A stretch of 64,000 nt of DNA, taken from the NCBI RefSeq assembly GCF_000422965.1, contig NZ_AUHB01000001.1, positions 434,001 through 498,000 of the forward strand, in the 5' to 3' direction. The notes beneath the pieces were generated by a model. The model made no database searches. It had not been told where the DNA came from and worked only from the letters and a program-made list of their open reading frames with translations. The stretch comes from Pleomorphomonas oryzae DSM 16300. Lineage in GTDB: Bacteria; Pseudomonadota; Alphaproteobacteria; Rhizobiales; Pleomorphomonadaceae. The position numbers were made by a program, and so were the translations under genes. Shown here one piece after another: positions 55,549-64,000 of the stretch. Within the stretch, counting starts at the first letter, position 1; the number at the start of each line of letters is the position of its first letter.

Positions 55549-57039
55549 TCAGTTGACGCCATGAACCTCGGCGAGCTTGGCCCGGTAGAGGCCGAAGGCA
55601 TCGTCGTAGGCCGACTTGCGATCGGCGGCCGGTTTCGTTGTCTTGTCGGTATCGAGGGTGACGCAGCGATCAGCGATCGCGGCGATGTTCTCGCCGGCGC
55701 CCGTCGAGCGGCCGTAAGCCCAGATCGCCTGGATCGCCGCGCCGAGGCAGCCGGCTTCGTCGCCGGTGGGCACCACAATCTCGGCACCGGTCATGTCAGC
55801 GACCATCTGGCGCCAAGGCTTGCTGCGGGCGCCGCCGCCGATCATGAACACGCGCTCGGCAGCCTTGTTGCCACGGATGCGATGGAGGCCGGCGAGTACG
55901 CCGAAGGTAACGCCCTCGACCATGGCACGCATCAGGTTCTCCGCCGTCATGTTGACGGCCGACAGGCCGAGAATGGTGCCCCGCGCCGTCGGCAGATCGG
56001 GAGTCCGCTCGCCATTCAGGAAGGGCAGCATGGTGATGCCGCCCGCCCCCGGCGCAGTCGCATCGAGCGCTTCGGAGATGAAGCCGACATCCCGCCCGAG
56101 GAGGTGGGCTCCGCCGGAGGTGACGTTGGTGGCGTTCATAGTGCAGACGAGTGGCAGCCAGCCACCGGTCGACGAACAGAAGGGCGCCACGGCGCCGCTC
56201 GGATCGAGTACCGGCGTATCGGAATAGGAGAAGACGGTCGCCGACGTGCCGAGGCTGATGGTCACCACGCCCTCGCGCACGTTTCCGGTGCCGATGGCGC
56301 CCATCATGTTGTCACCACCGCCGGCCGCCACCAGGCAGTTGGTGGTGAGGCCCAGCGCTTCGGCCGCAGCCGGCGTCAGCTTTCCGACGATGGCGTCCGG
56401 CGCGACGAGGTCCGGCAGAGCGGCCGCGAGATGGCCGGCGCCGCGATCGATGACCGACAGGGCCTCAGGTGCCCAGGCCCGCTTGCGGACATCGAAGAAG
56501 CCCGTTCCCGAAGCATCGCCATATTCGGCAACGAAACGGCCGGTCAGCCAGTGGTTCAGATAGTCGTGCGGCAGCAGGATATGAGCGATGCGGGCGAAGT
56601 TGTCGGGCTCGCGGTCGGCGAGGAAGGCCAGCTTGGAAATGGTGTAGCCGGTGAGCGGGATGATGCCGAGCTTCTTGAACCAGGCGCTCGGCCCGCCGAG
56701 AGCGGCGACGACCCGCTCATTGTCGGGTGCCGTCTCGGTGTCGCACCAGAGCTTGGCGGGGCGGATCACTGCGCCGGCCTTGTCGAGTACGGCGAGGCCG
56801 TGCTGCTGACCGGAGACGCCGAGGCAACGGATCGCATCGGCGGGCACGGCCGCTTCGCCGAGCGCCATGCGCACGGCGGCGATCATGGCATCTACCCAGA
56901 TTGACGGATGCTGCTCGCGGGCGCCGCTATCGCGCTCGATCAAGGTGTGGGAAGCGTGACCGCGGCCGCGCACCCGTCCGTTCTCATCGATGACGAGCGC
57001 CTTGGTCCCCTGCGTTCCGCAGTCGACTCCAATGAACAT
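55549..57039 (-). CDS. xylB: Xylulokinase
   Basis: 496 residues from ATG 57039 (site GGAGGACAGG). FGGY kinase: phosphate-binding FIGVDCGTQGTKALVIDENG, GVSGQQHGLAVLD, GDASGTGFFDVR, SLGTSATVFSYSD, FMIGGGARSKPWRQMVADMT with the family's adenosine motif. Phosphorylates D-xylulose to xylulose 5-phosphate. The next gene upstream encodes a polyol dehydrogenase that could supply D-xylulose from xylitol or D-arabitol; a related ketose substrate is possible. Confidence 0.9.
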   Translation of the reverse strand: MFIGVDCGTQGTKALVIDENGRVRGRGHASHTLIERDSGAREQHPSIWVDAMIAAVRMALGEAAVPADAIRCLGVSGQQHGLAVLDKAGAVIRPAKLWCDTETAPDNERVVAALGGPSAWFKKLGIIPLTGYTISKLAFLADREPDNFARIAHILLPHDYLNHWLTGRFVAEYGDASGTGFFDVRKRAWAPEALSVIDRGAGHLAAALPDLVAPDAIVGKLTPAAAEALGLTTNCLVAAGGGDNMMGAIGTGNVREGVVTISLGTSATVFSYSDTPVLDPSGAVAPFCSSTGGWLPLVCTMNATNVTSGGAHLLGRDVGFISEALDATAPGAGGITMLPFLNGERTPDLPTARGTILGLSAVNMTAENLMRAMVEGVTFGVLAGLHRIRGNKAAERVFMIGGGARSKPWRQMVADMTGAEIVVPTGDEAGCLGAAIQAIWAYGRSTGAGENIAAIADRCVTLDTDKTTKPAADRKSAYDDAFGLYRAKLAEVHGVN

Positions 57040-57423
57040 TATCCTGTCCTCCCCTTGCCCATCGTCTGGCTGGCCCGCGACAGTCCGATCGGCGGGCTTC
57101 CTCTGCCCGAACCCCGATTGGCTCATCTCTCTTTGCGGACCTAAGGCCCTCCAAGGCCACTAGCGGGCCTCGTACTCAAAGCCATTCAACTTGCCGGATC
57201 GTTTGGTCAGCCCCTCCCCCGAACGGTCGACCTTCCCTTCTTCCATCGGGGGCGCCCTGAGGCGCGGCAACTTCAAACGATTAAGATTCCTCCCGTAACG
57301 AACGGGCGAGACCATGGTCTTGAACCGAGACGCGGAACGCTCGTTGGCGTTGGCCTTACGGACCGAGACTTGCATTCGTCATGCATGCCTCTCGCCGGGT
57401 AGCGTCCCGCGTCGGTCTTGCGA
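57040..57423. other. Spacer between dehydrogenase and xylulokinase genes
   Basis: 384 bases, long for an operon. A minus-strand frame of 71 codons (57160-57375) has no recognised product. No terminator-like stem with a U-run on the minus strand was seen, so the two genes may still be one transcript. The spacer could hide an internal promoter. Confidence 0.35.
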
Positions 57424-58467
57424 TCAGAACGTGATCTGGACCTTGACGTCCGAGGGGTTCTGCTGGGCAGCCCGTTCGAAGGCTTCGATGGACTTGTCGA
57501 ACGGATAGGTGGCCGAGATCAGCGGCTTGAGGTCGATCTTGCCCGAACCGAGCAGCGCCAGCGTGCGATCCCAGACGTTGGCGTAGCGGAAGATGCCGGT
57601 CAGGCTGATTTCCTTGACCTCTAGTGCCACCACGTCGAGCGGCACCCGATCCTGCGGCATGCCGACCAGAACCACCCGGCCGCCCTGCGTCACCACGTCC
57701 AGCATGTCGTCGAACGCCTTGGGGCTACCGCTCGCCTCGAAGAACAGGTCCGCACCCTTGCCGGCGGTGCGCGCCGCCACGACGTCGGCGAGCTTCTGTT
57801 TGGTGAGATCGACGGCGATAACGCCGGGCACCTTGGCGATGATATCGAGCTTGGCCTTGGCGACGTCGCTGACGATCACCTCCGAGCAGCCCGAAGCCAG
57901 CGCGGCGAAGGCCACCATCATGCCGATGGTGCCGGCACCGGCCACCACGGCAATATCACCGGGACGGATGGCGCCCTTGGCGGCGGCATAGACGCCGATC
58001 GCCAGCGGCTCGACCATGGCGCCTTCGGCAAACGACACGCTGTCAGGCAGCTTGTAGGTCAGCGCCGCAGGATGCACCACCTCCGGCGTCAGGCAGCCGT
58101 GGATCGGCGGCGTCGCCCAGAAGCGCACGGCCGGATCGAGGTTGTAGTGGCCTTCCAGGGTCTGGCGCGAACCGAAGTCGGGAATGCCCGGCTCCATGCA
58201 GACGCGGTCGCCAACCTTGATGTGGGAAACCTTGGCGCCCACCGCCGTCACGACGCCCGAGGCTTCGTGGCCGAGCACCATCGGCTCGTTGACGATAAAG
58301 TCGCCGATGCGGCCGTGCTTCAGATAGTGGACATCGCTGCCGCAAATGCCGACCGCCTTGATGGCGACCCGAACCTCGTCGGCCGCGGGCGTCAGCGTAC
58401 CGGGAACCTCGATATCGCGAAGACGAATGTCTCCAATGCCCTCGAGGACGACGGCTTTCACTTTCAT
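57424..58467 (-). CDS. Zinc-dependent polyol dehydrogenase (xylitol/sorbitol dehydrogenase-like)
   Basis: 347 residues from ATG 58467 (site GGGAGGAAA); the frame extends upstream without family sequence. Medium-chain dehydrogenase: catalytic zinc site [13 protein letters not shown] and [10 protein letters not shown] with the later EP pair in [16 protein letters not shown] site [20 protein letters not shown]. The four-Cys structural zinc lobe is missing ([20 protein letters not shown]), as in the sorbitol/xylitol dehydrogenase branch. Predicted to oxidise a pentitol such as xylitol to D-xylulose for XylB. Confidence 0.88.
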   Translation of the reverse strand: MKVKAVVLEGIGDIRLRDIEVPGTLTPAADEVRVAIKAVGICGSDVHYLKHGRIGDFIVNEPMVLGHEASGVVTAVGAKVSHIKVGDRVCMEPGIPDFGSRQTLEGHYNLDPAVRFWATPPIHGCLTPEVVHPAALTYKLPDSVSFAEGAMVEPLAIGVYAAAKGAIRPGDIAVVAGAGTIGMMVAFAALASGCSEVIVSDVAKAKLDIIAKVPGVIAVDLTKQKLADVVAARTAGKGADLFFEASGSPKAFDDMLDVVTQGGRVVLVGMPQDRVPLDVVALEVKEISLTGIFRYANVWDRTLALLGSGKIDLKPLISATYPFDKSIEAFERAAQQNPSDVKVQITF

Positions 58468-59096
58468 AGCTTTTCCTCCCGAGCTGCGGACTTCCATTCT
58501 CAGATGGGCTTGCACGGCTCTTGATGGGGGAGAGTATGAGCGCCGAAAGCTAATCCCGCTAAGCCAATTCAACAAATCTATGTGCATTATTTTACATTTT
58601 GGAGCCTGGATGAGTTCCAATCCCCGCCCAAAGATTGTGGATGACCCAGAGCACCACCTCAAAGAGCCGAGTCCTTTCCGCCGTTTTAGACCCTCCGCAC
58701 GTCCCACGACCTCACACCTTTTGCTTCGCTGAGAAGCCCACGATCCAGCCGAAAAGTGAGCTGTCAGTCGATCAATCCGGTCGACCGGCTTCGTTCGTCG
58801 CACCTTGCCGACCCCCGGCGTGACGTTGCGGGGAACCATTCCTGTCGCGGCAGGTTTCACAAACACCAGACTGAGTCCCTACGGCCCATCCCGCTGAGCT
58901 TTCTCACCAAATGGCATTTCAATTTCGAAGACGATCGGGCGGGCGCGATGATCGCCATAGGCGGTTGCGCCATCCCACCGCGCATCCAAACCATGCGCCG
59001 ACACCGGCTGAACCGGCGCTTGACCGTCCTTTTGGCGGCCTAACCAAGGAAGGCTTGGGTAGCTCTCCTTTCATCATCGCCCAGGAGATTCTCTGA
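58468..59096. other. Long divergent region between polyol operon and glgX
   Basis: 629 bases with no convincing gene. On the plus strand the only element is a possible EcfG-type promoter at 58832-58856. A short frame at 58610-58732 (about 40 codons) is not supported. A direct repeat TTAGC-GGGA-TTAGC is present on the minus strand near 58550-58563 upstream of the dehydrogenase. No regulator gene for the polyol operon is found here. Confidence 0.4.
58832..58856 (+). promoter_or_regulatory. Possible EcfG-type promoter upstream of glgX
   Basis: GGAAC (58832-58836), 16 bases, GGTT (58853-58856). One base off the CGTT -10 consensus. It lies 240 bases before the glgX ATG, so the leader would be long. 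Trehalose and glycogen genes are frequent members of the alphaproteobacterial stress regulon, which is the reason for listing it. Confidence 0.35.
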
Positions 59097-61220
59097 ATGC
59101 GTAAAGTATTGCCTGGCTCGGCTTTTCCCCTGGGCGTGACGGTCGATGACAAAGGCGCCAATTTTGCTCTTTTCTCCGACAATGCGAACGGCGTCACCCT
59201 CTGCCTGTTCGATCGGTCCGGCGTGACCGAACGGGAACGCATTCCTCTGAGAGAATGCACCAACGGCGTCTGGCATTGCTACCTGCCCGGCGTCGGACGA
59301 GGTCAGGTTTACGGCTGGCGTGTTCATGGGCCGTGGGCGCCGGAAGCCGGCCACCGGTTCAATCCCAACAAACTGCTGCTCGACCCTTACGCCCGCCAAC
59401 TGGTTGGCGATATCCGCTGGAACGATACGCTCTACGGTTATGAGATCGGGGCCGGCGACGATGCCGACCTCGTCATGAACGAGCGCGACAACGCCGCCTT
59501 CATGCCGAAGGCGCGGGTCGTTGCCGGCACGCCGATGGCCACCACCCAACACCCGCATGTGTCCTGGGCAAAGACGGTGATCTACGAAGGCCATGTACGC
59601 GGCCTGACCATGCTCCACCCGTTCGTGCCAAACACGATCCGCGGAACCTTTACGGCGCTGGGGCAGCCGGAGTTCGTCGAGTATCTGGTTCAGCTCGGCA
59701 TCACCTCGCTCGAGCTTCTGCCGGTGCAGTCCTTCCTGCAGGACCGCCACCTCGTGGACAACGGGCTCTCGAACTACTGGGGCTACAATACTCTCGGCTT
59801 TTTCGCCCCCGAGCCGCGTTATCTCGGCGAAAGCGGCCTGGAGTCCATCGGCGAGGCCGTCGACCTGCTACATCAGGCCGGCATCGAGATCATCCTTGAC
59901 GTTGTCTACAACCATACCTGCGAAGGCAACCATCTGGGGCCGACCTTATCCTTCAAGGGCATAGACAACGCATCTTATTATCGCCTCCTGCCGGACGATC
60001 GCCGCTACTATGACAACCTTACCGGCACCGGCAACGCGCTCAACACCGACCATCCGCGCGTGCTGCAGATGATCCTGGACAGCTTGCGCCTGTGGGCTTC
60101 GGTCTACGGCATCGATGGCTTCCGTTTCGATCTCGCCACGACGCTGGGCCGGCGCCTCACCGGCTTCGATCCCGGTCATGCCTTCTTCAACGCCATCCTC
60201 CAGGATCCGCTGCTGGGCGGCCTGAAGTTGATCGCCGAACCTTGGGACATCGGGCCGGGCGGCTACCAGCTCGGGTCCTTTCCGCCAGGCTTCTCGGAGT
60301 GGAACGGCGATTACCGCGATAAGGTTCGCGGCTTCTGGTGCGGCGAGGAAGGCCTGCTGCCGAGCTTTGCCACCCGCGTCGCCGCCTCACAGGACATCTT
60401 TGCCGAGGGGCGGCGCCGGCCATGGTCGAGTGTCAACTTCATTACCGCGCACGACGGTTTCACCCTGCATGACCTCGTCAGCTACAACCACAAGCACAAC
60501 GAGGCCAACGGGGAGGACAACAAGGACGGCCACGACGACAACAAGAGCTGGAATTGCGGCGCCGAGGGCGAGACCGACGACGAAGCCATCAACGCCCTGC
60601 GTCGGCGGCAGAAGCGTAACCTGCTGACCACGCTGTTCCTGAGCCAGGGCGTACCGATGGTGCTGGCCGGCGATGAATGTTCCAACACTCAAGGCGGCAA
60701 TAACAACGCCTATTGCCAGGACAATGAGATCGGCTGGGTCAACTGGTCGAATGACGATCCGGACCTGCCCAGATTCGTGGCGCGGCTCGCCGACCTCCGA
60801 AAGAACCACTCCGCCCTGTCACGGCCGGAATTCCTGACCGGCGCCCGCAACGAGATGGGGCAGCCCGACGTCGTCTGGTTCAACAACCACGGCGAGCGGA
60901 TGCGAGAGGAAGACTGGGAGAATCCCCACTCCAGATGCCTCACCCTGCGCCTCGCTCCAGTTCTGGAAACCGAAGCGCCCCTGCTGATCATGCTGAATGC
61001 CTCGCATGTCGCCGTCGAGTTCCAGATCCCGCCGGGGCAGCCGGGAGACTGGGAAGTAGTGCTGGCGACAGATGATGGCTTTGAAGATGCCCGGCTGGGC
61101 GGCGACACCTCTTTCACCATGCCAGCCCGAACGGTCGTTCTTGCCGAGTGGCGGGAACAAAGCGCGGCCAGCTCCGTTGCGGAAGGAACTCAACCGGCGG
61201 ACGCCGTGGATCACGGTTGA
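59097..61220 (+). CDS. glgX: Glycogen debranching enzyme GlgX
   Basis: 707 residues. N-terminal CBM48-like domain (GANFALFSDNANGVTLCLFD, GWRVHGPWAPEAGHRFNPNK) then a GH13 barrel with ILDVVYNHTCEGNHLGPTLS, catalytic Asp in GFRFDLATTLGR, acid Glu in LIAEPWDIGPGGYQ and the third Asp in FITAHDGFTLHDLV. Isoamylase-type debranching of glycogen branches to malto-oligosaccharides. Followed after 74 bases by treZ, so its products can feed the TreY-TreZ route to trehalose. Confidence 0.95.
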   Translation: MRKVLPGSAFPLGVTVDDKGANFALFSDNANGVTLCLFDRSGVTERERIPLRECTNGVWHCYLPGVGRGQVYGWRVHGPWAPEAGHRFNPNKLLLDPYARQLVGDIRWNDTLYGYEIGAGDDADLVMNERDNAAFMPKARVVAGTPMATTQHPHVSWAKTVIYEGHVRGLTMLHPFVPNTIRGTFTALGQPEFVEYLVQLGITSLELLPVQSFLQDRHLVDNGLSNYWGYNTLGFFAPEPRYLGESGLESIGEAVDLLHQAGIEIILDVVYNHTCEGNHLGPTLSFKGIDNASYYRLLPDDRRYYDNLTGTGNALNTDHPRVLQMILDSLRLWASVYGIDGFRFDLATTLGRRLTGFDPGHAFFNAILQDPLLGGLKLIAEPWDIGPGGYQLGSFPPGFSEWNGDYRDKVRGFWCGEEGLLPSFATRVAASQDIFAEGRRRPWSSVNFITAHDGFTLHDLVSYNHKHNEANGEDNKDGHDDNKSWNCGAEGETDDEAINALRRRQKRNLLTTLFLSQGVPMVLAGDECSNTQGGNNNAYCQDNEIGWVNWSNDDPDLPRFVARLADLRKNHSALSRPEFLTGARNEMGQPDVVWFNNHGERMREEDWENPHSRCLTLRLAPVLETEAPLLIMLNASHVAVEFQIPPGQPGDWEVVLATDDGFEDARLGGDTSFTMPARTVVLAEWREQSAASSVAEGTQPADAVDHG

Positions 61221-61294
61221 GCGCTAGCGCAGTTGAGCCCGCTCAGACCAACTTCGGCGCAACCCGCTTCGCCACTTTCTTATGGAGGCCAGCC

Positions 61295-63079
61295 TTGGCA
61301 ACTCGTACCGTCCGCCGCGAACAGGAAATGAAGTTCGGCACCCAGATGACCCCGAACGGAGTGCGGTTCCGCCTCTGGGCGCCACTGGTGCCGTCCGTCG
61401 AACTGGAAGTCGACGGATGGTCGCTGCCCATGAAGCAGGATGTTCGCGGCTGGTATGAGGTCGAAGTTCCCGGCGTCAACCATGGCAGCCGCTATGTGTT
61501 CTGCCTGCCGGACGGCAAGAAGGTGCCGGACCCCGCCTCACGCTATCAGCCGGAAGATGTCGACGGCCCCAGCGAGGTGATCGACCCGCTCGCCTTCGAG
61601 TGGACAGATCTGGGCTGGCGCGGCCGCCCCTGGGAGGAATGCGTCTTCTATGAGGTTCATATCGGTACGTTCACACCGGAAGGCACTTTCCGAGCGGCGG
61701 CGGAAAAGCTCGGGCATCTCGCCGAATTGGGTATCACCGCCTTGCAGATCATGCCGCTCGCCGACTTCGCGGGCCGGTGGAACTGGGGCTACGACGGCGT
61801 CTCGCTGTTTGCACCCGACTCGTCCTATGGCCATCCTGAGGACCTGAAAGCGCTGGTCAATCGCGCCCATGAGCTCGGCATGATGGTGATGCTGGACGTC
61901 GTCTACAATCACTTCGGGCCGAAAGGCAACTACATCCCCCTCTATGCGCCGATCCTCAACGACAAGGATACGCCTTGGGGACCGGGCCTCAACGTCGACG
62001 GTGACAACGCTGCCGTCGTGCGGGATCTGGTACTGACGAACGCCCGGTTCTGGATCAACGAGTACCGCTTCGACGGCCTGCGCTTCGATGCGCTGCACGC
62101 CATCGAAGACAGCGGTCCCAAGCACCTGATCCAGGACTTGGCCGAACAGACCCGCGCCGCCAGCGACGGCCGGCACATCCATCTCATCGCCGAGAACTCT
62201 CACAATCAGGCAAGCTGGCTGAGGCGGCGCGATGACGGTACCCCCTGGCTCTATACCGCTCAATGGAACGACGACCTGCATCATAGCCTGCATGCGTTGG
62301 TGACCGGCGAGGACCAGTGGTATTACCAGCCTTACGCCAAGCGTATCGATCTCGTGGCCAAGGCCTTCGCGGAGGGCTTTGCCTTCCAGGGCGAGTATCT
62401 GGCGCGGGAAAATCGCATGCACGGCGAGCCGAGCGCTTTCCTGCCGCCCACCGCCTTCGTTTCCTTCATCCAGAACCACGACCACGCCGGCAACCGGCCG
62501 GCCGGCGAACGCCTCGGGCAACTGATGCCACGCGAGGCGGCGCGGATGCTGGCTGCGCTCTACCTGCTGTCACCGCAGATCCCGATGCTGTTCATGGGCG
62601 AGGAATGGGGGGCTTCGACGCCCTTCTGCTTCTTTTCCGACATCAAGGAATTAGGCGAGGTGATCCGCAAGAGCCGGCTCGAAGAACTCAAGGATTTTCC
62701 AGAGGCGTCCAAAGCCAGGCACATCGATCCCATGAGCGAGGAGGCTTTCCGCATTTGCAAGCTCAATTGGGATGAACGCTCCTCCCTCGCCTCTGCGGAG
62801 ATGCTGGACCTTTATGGGGACCTTCTGAAACTGAGGGCTTCGGTTCTGACGCCCCGCCTCGTTGGTATGGAAGGACACAGCGGGGCTTCGGACGTTCTCG
62901 GCGCCGAGGCGTTTCAGGTGCGCTGGACGCTTGGCGACGGCTCCACCCTCAACCTCGCAGCGAACCTCGGCGCGACGCCTCAAAAGGGTGAATGGCGCGA
63001 TCTCGCTCCCTTGTGGTGTGAGGGCTCGTTCACGGAGGATGCCCTGGGGTCTTACACGGCGCTGTTCTGGCTGAGCTGA
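61295..63079 (+). CDS. treZ: Malto-oligosyltrehalose trehalohydrolase TreZ
   Basis: 594 residues from a TTG at 61295, chosen because GGAGG lies 6 bases before it; the next ATG (61328) has only a cramped CAGGAA. Domains: CBM48-like (NGVRFRLWAPLVPSVELEVD), GH13 barrel with LDVVYNHFGPKGNYIPLYAP, catalytic Asp in DGLRFDALHAIED, Glu in IHLIAENSHNQ and Asp in FIQNHDHAGNRPAG, then a C-terminal beta domain. It releases trehalose from maltooligosyl-trehalose. The expected partner TreY (synthase) is not in the window. Confidence 0.93.
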   Translation: MATRTVRREQEMKFGTQMTPNGVRFRLWAPLVPSVELEVDGWSLPMKQDVRGWYEVEVPGVNHGSRYVFCLPDGKKVPDPASRYQPEDVDGPSEVIDPLAFEWTDLGWRGRPWEECVFYEVHIGTFTPEGTFRAAAEKLGHLAELGITALQIMPLADFAGRWNWGYDGVSLFAPDSSYGHPEDLKALVNRAHELGMMVMLDVVYNHFGPKGNYIPLYAPILNDKDTPWGPGLNVDGDNAAVVRDLVLTNARFWINEYRFDGLRFDALHAIEDSGPKHLIQDLAEQTRAASDGRHIHLIAENSHNQASWLRRRDDGTPWLYTAQWNDDLHHSLHALVTGEDQWYYQPYAKRIDLVAKAFAEGFAFQGEYLARENRMHGEPSAFLPPTAFVSFIQNHDHAGNRPAGERLGQLMPREAARMLAALYLLSPQIPMLFMGEEWGASTPFCFFSDIKELGEVIRKSRLEELKDFPEASKARHIDPMSEEAFRICKLNWDERSSLASAEMLDLYGDLLKLRASVLTPRLVGMEGHSGASDVLGAEAFQVRWTLGDGSTLNLAANLGATPQKGEWRDLAPLWCEGSFTEDALGSYTALFWLS

Positions 63080-63284
63080 CGTCGAGGCGCCGACCACAAG
63101 CGAGACTGATCAAGATCAGCGGATTTGGCGCAATTTTCAGAACTGAAAACACGAATTATTCCAGCTTCTACGGGAGAAACAGAGGTTAGGTCTACAAAAC
63201 CGGCGACCGGCCGTGGCCCGCCGATGGAATGCTTGAAGCAAGTAGCGCGAATATGCGGCCTTGCGTTGGAAGCGGGAGAACCTG

Positions 63285-63641
63285 ATGTCAGCCAGCATAT
63301 TGATCGTAGAAGACGAGTGGCTGATTGCCGAGGATTACGCTTCGACCTTGCATCAAGCAGGATACCGGATTGTGGGGCCATATCCTTCTGTAGAGGAGGG
63401 CATCGCTGCGGTCGACGCCGAACCGGTCGACGCTGCCTTGCTGGATATTCAGTTGCAGGATGAAATGAGCTTCCCTGTGGCCGAACGCCTGCAAGAGCGA
63501 AACATTCCCTTCGCATTTCTGAGCGGCTACAGCCGACAGCACCTGCCGCCCAAACTCGCATCCTGCGAACTCGTACCCAAGCCAGTCGCTCAAAGGACGC
63601 TTTTGGCGACCGTCAAAAAGATATGCTCGAAGGGCACGTGA
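63285..63641 (+). CDS. Single-domain response regulator
   Basis: 118 residues from ATG 63285 (site GGGAGAACCTG). Receiver domain alone: acidic pair E9-D10-E11 (ILIVEDEWLIAED), phospho-acceptor D54 (ALLDIQL), S80 (FLSGY), K99 (VPKPVAQ). The sequence style (DE at the start, LSGY, EL-VPKP) is that of the receivers paired with HWE and HisKA_2 kinases in alphaproteobacteria. No output domain, so it acts as a phosphate relay or sink. No kinase gene adjoins it; the Kai-linked HWE kinase 53 kb away is one candidate partner. Confidence 0.9.
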   Translation: MSASILIVEDEWLIAEDYASTLHQAGYRIVGPYPSVEEGIAAVDAEPVDAALLDIQLQDEMSFPVAERLQERNIPFAFLSGYSRQHLPPKLASCELVPKPVAQRTLLATVKKICSKGT

Positions 63642-63659
63642 CGGAGCGAATAATAAAAG

Positions 63660-63680
63660 GGCGGCGCCGGTGGCGCCGCC
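63660..63680 (-). terminator. Terminator of the KGG-repeat gene
   Basis: Stem GGCGGCGCC / GGCGCCGCC with a 3-base loop. Read on the minus strand, it is followed by CTTTTATTATT. It ends the KGG gene and separates it from the convergent response-regulator gene. Confidence 0.8.
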
Positions 63681-63715
63681 AGAAATATCAATAAAGGAAG
63701 GAAGGCACGAGGCAA

Positions 63716-63742
63716 CCACGGCCCCCTGGAAGGGGGCCGTGG
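63716..63742. repeat. Perfect 11-base stem-loop after the KGG gene
   Basis: Arms CCACGGCCCCC and GGGGGCCGTGG with a 5-base loop, 16 bases past the KGG stop. No U-run on either side. Probably a 3' mRNA-stabilising hairpin ahead of the terminator at 63660-63680. Confidence 0.6.
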
Positions 63743-63758
63743 CTGGGAAAGTGGTGGT

Positions 63759-64000
63759 TCAATGCTGGCCGCCTTTGCGACCGGCTTCCGCGGCTCGCTC
63801 GGGATCGTTCCTGAAGTTACCGCCAGACTCCTGACCGCCCTTGCGGCCGGCTTCAGCAGCCCGCTCAGGATCGTTCCGGAAGTTACCGCCGGATTCCTGA
63901 CCACCCTTGCGGCCGGCTTCAGCAGCCCGCTCAGGATCGTTCTTGAAATTACCGCCGGACTCCTGGCCGCCCTTGCGACCGGCTTCGGCGGCTCGCTCAG
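63759..64000 (-). CDS. KGG-repeat stress protein, 5' partial
   Basis: The last 80 codons of a gene that starts past the window edge. The product is made of near-identical 22-residue units, KGGQESGGNF-[RK]-NDPERAAEAGR, three of them complete plus the start of a fourth and ending KGGQH. This is the KGG family (PF10685), general-stress proteins like fungal Con-10 and E. coli YciG, probably disordered and helpful under drying or oxidative stress. At DNA level the 66-base units are strongly alike, so the copy number can change by recombination. Confidence 0.9.
   Translation of the reverse strand, partial: ERAAEAGRKGGQESGGNFKNDPERAAEAGRKGGQESGGNFRNDPERAAEAGRKGGQESGGNFRNDPERAAEAGRKGGQH

Noticed and set aside
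55456-56904. 482-codon plus-strand frame opposite xylulokinase
   Set aside because: Complement of xylB; Arg/Gly/Ala-rich and without motifs.
63285-63641. Response regulator as part of the Kai operon output
   Set aside because: It is 53 kb from the kinase with its own ribosome site; the link is only a family-level possibility, so it is not claimed as a system.
63759-64000. Regular repeats at the window end as a CRISPR array
   Set aside because: The 66-base units are contiguous, without spacers, and encode in frame the known KGG protein repeat.

Overview
The window is about 64 kb of GC-rich, gene-dense bacterial chromosome with no rRNA, tRNA, insertion sequence, prophage or CRISPR array that I can recognise. 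The gene set points to an alphaproteobacterium of the order Hyphomicrobiales (Rhizobiales): a PraR-like XRE regulator, an HWE-family histidine kinase, a general-stress (EcfG-type) promoter, KGG-repeat stress protein, RbsABC- and UgpC-type sugar importers and many LacI/LysR/IclR regulators. A member of or near Pleomorphomonadaceae would fit, but I could not test that.

Layout. 1-3 kb: end of a glycosyltransferase with a helical glycosidase-like tail, overlapping a GH130 protein. 3.3-6.6 kb: regulatory patch (XRE regulator, tandem GNAT protein plus 80-residue partner, LysR regulator). 6.9-10.4 kb: kaiC-kaiB-HWE kinase operon. 10.5-16 kb: GH65-beta-phosphoglucomutase fusion behind an amidase-fold protein that has lost its catalytic residues, facing a LacI regulator across two copies of an AAAGCGCTTT operator. 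16.3-16.9 kb: DUF2934 protein behind a GGAAC-N17-CGTT promoter and a small exported protein. 17.2-24.7 kb: LacI-controlled sugar ABC operon containing an ADP-ribosylglycohydrolase-fold protein. 24.7-34.9 kb: divergent pair of operons: a second sugar ABC importer, and lacI, GH94 phosphorylase, gluconokinase and 6-phosphogluconate dehydratase. This reads as uptake and breakdown of an aldobionic acid such as cellobionate. 35-38.2 kb: HxlR regulator, FMN reductase, two SnoaL-like proteins and an unexported periplasmic-binding-type protein. 38.2-44.9 kb: IclR, aldolase, dehydratase and GntP permease in the same order as E. coli yjhIHGF (xylonate breakdown), with a Gfo/Idh/MocA dehydrogenase. 45-48.8 kb: VOC protein, aldo/keto reductase, MFS exporter and LysR. 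48.8-51.8 kb: cueR and a copper ATPase. 51.9-58.5 kb: polyol operon (dehydrogenase, xylulokinase, RbsA/C/B-type importer). 59-63.1 kb: glgX and treZ. 63.3-64 kb: single-domain response regulator and the 3' end of a KGG-repeat gene.

Taken together this is a carbohydrate-scavenging region. Three disaccharide-phosphorylase families (GH130, GH65, GH94) lie within 32 kb, each near its own transport or sugar-phosphate genes, and several routes end in sugar phosphates or the Entner-Doudoroff branch (gluconate to KDPG; xylonate to pyruvate plus glycolaldehyde; polyol to xylulose 5-phosphate). The most unusual parts are the Kai timer operon, the inactive-looking amidase tied to GH65, the ARH-fold protein in a sugar operon and the predicted cellobionate operon. 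Start codons were re-chosen by hand where a ribosome binding site or family length argued for it; these choices are given in each entry.
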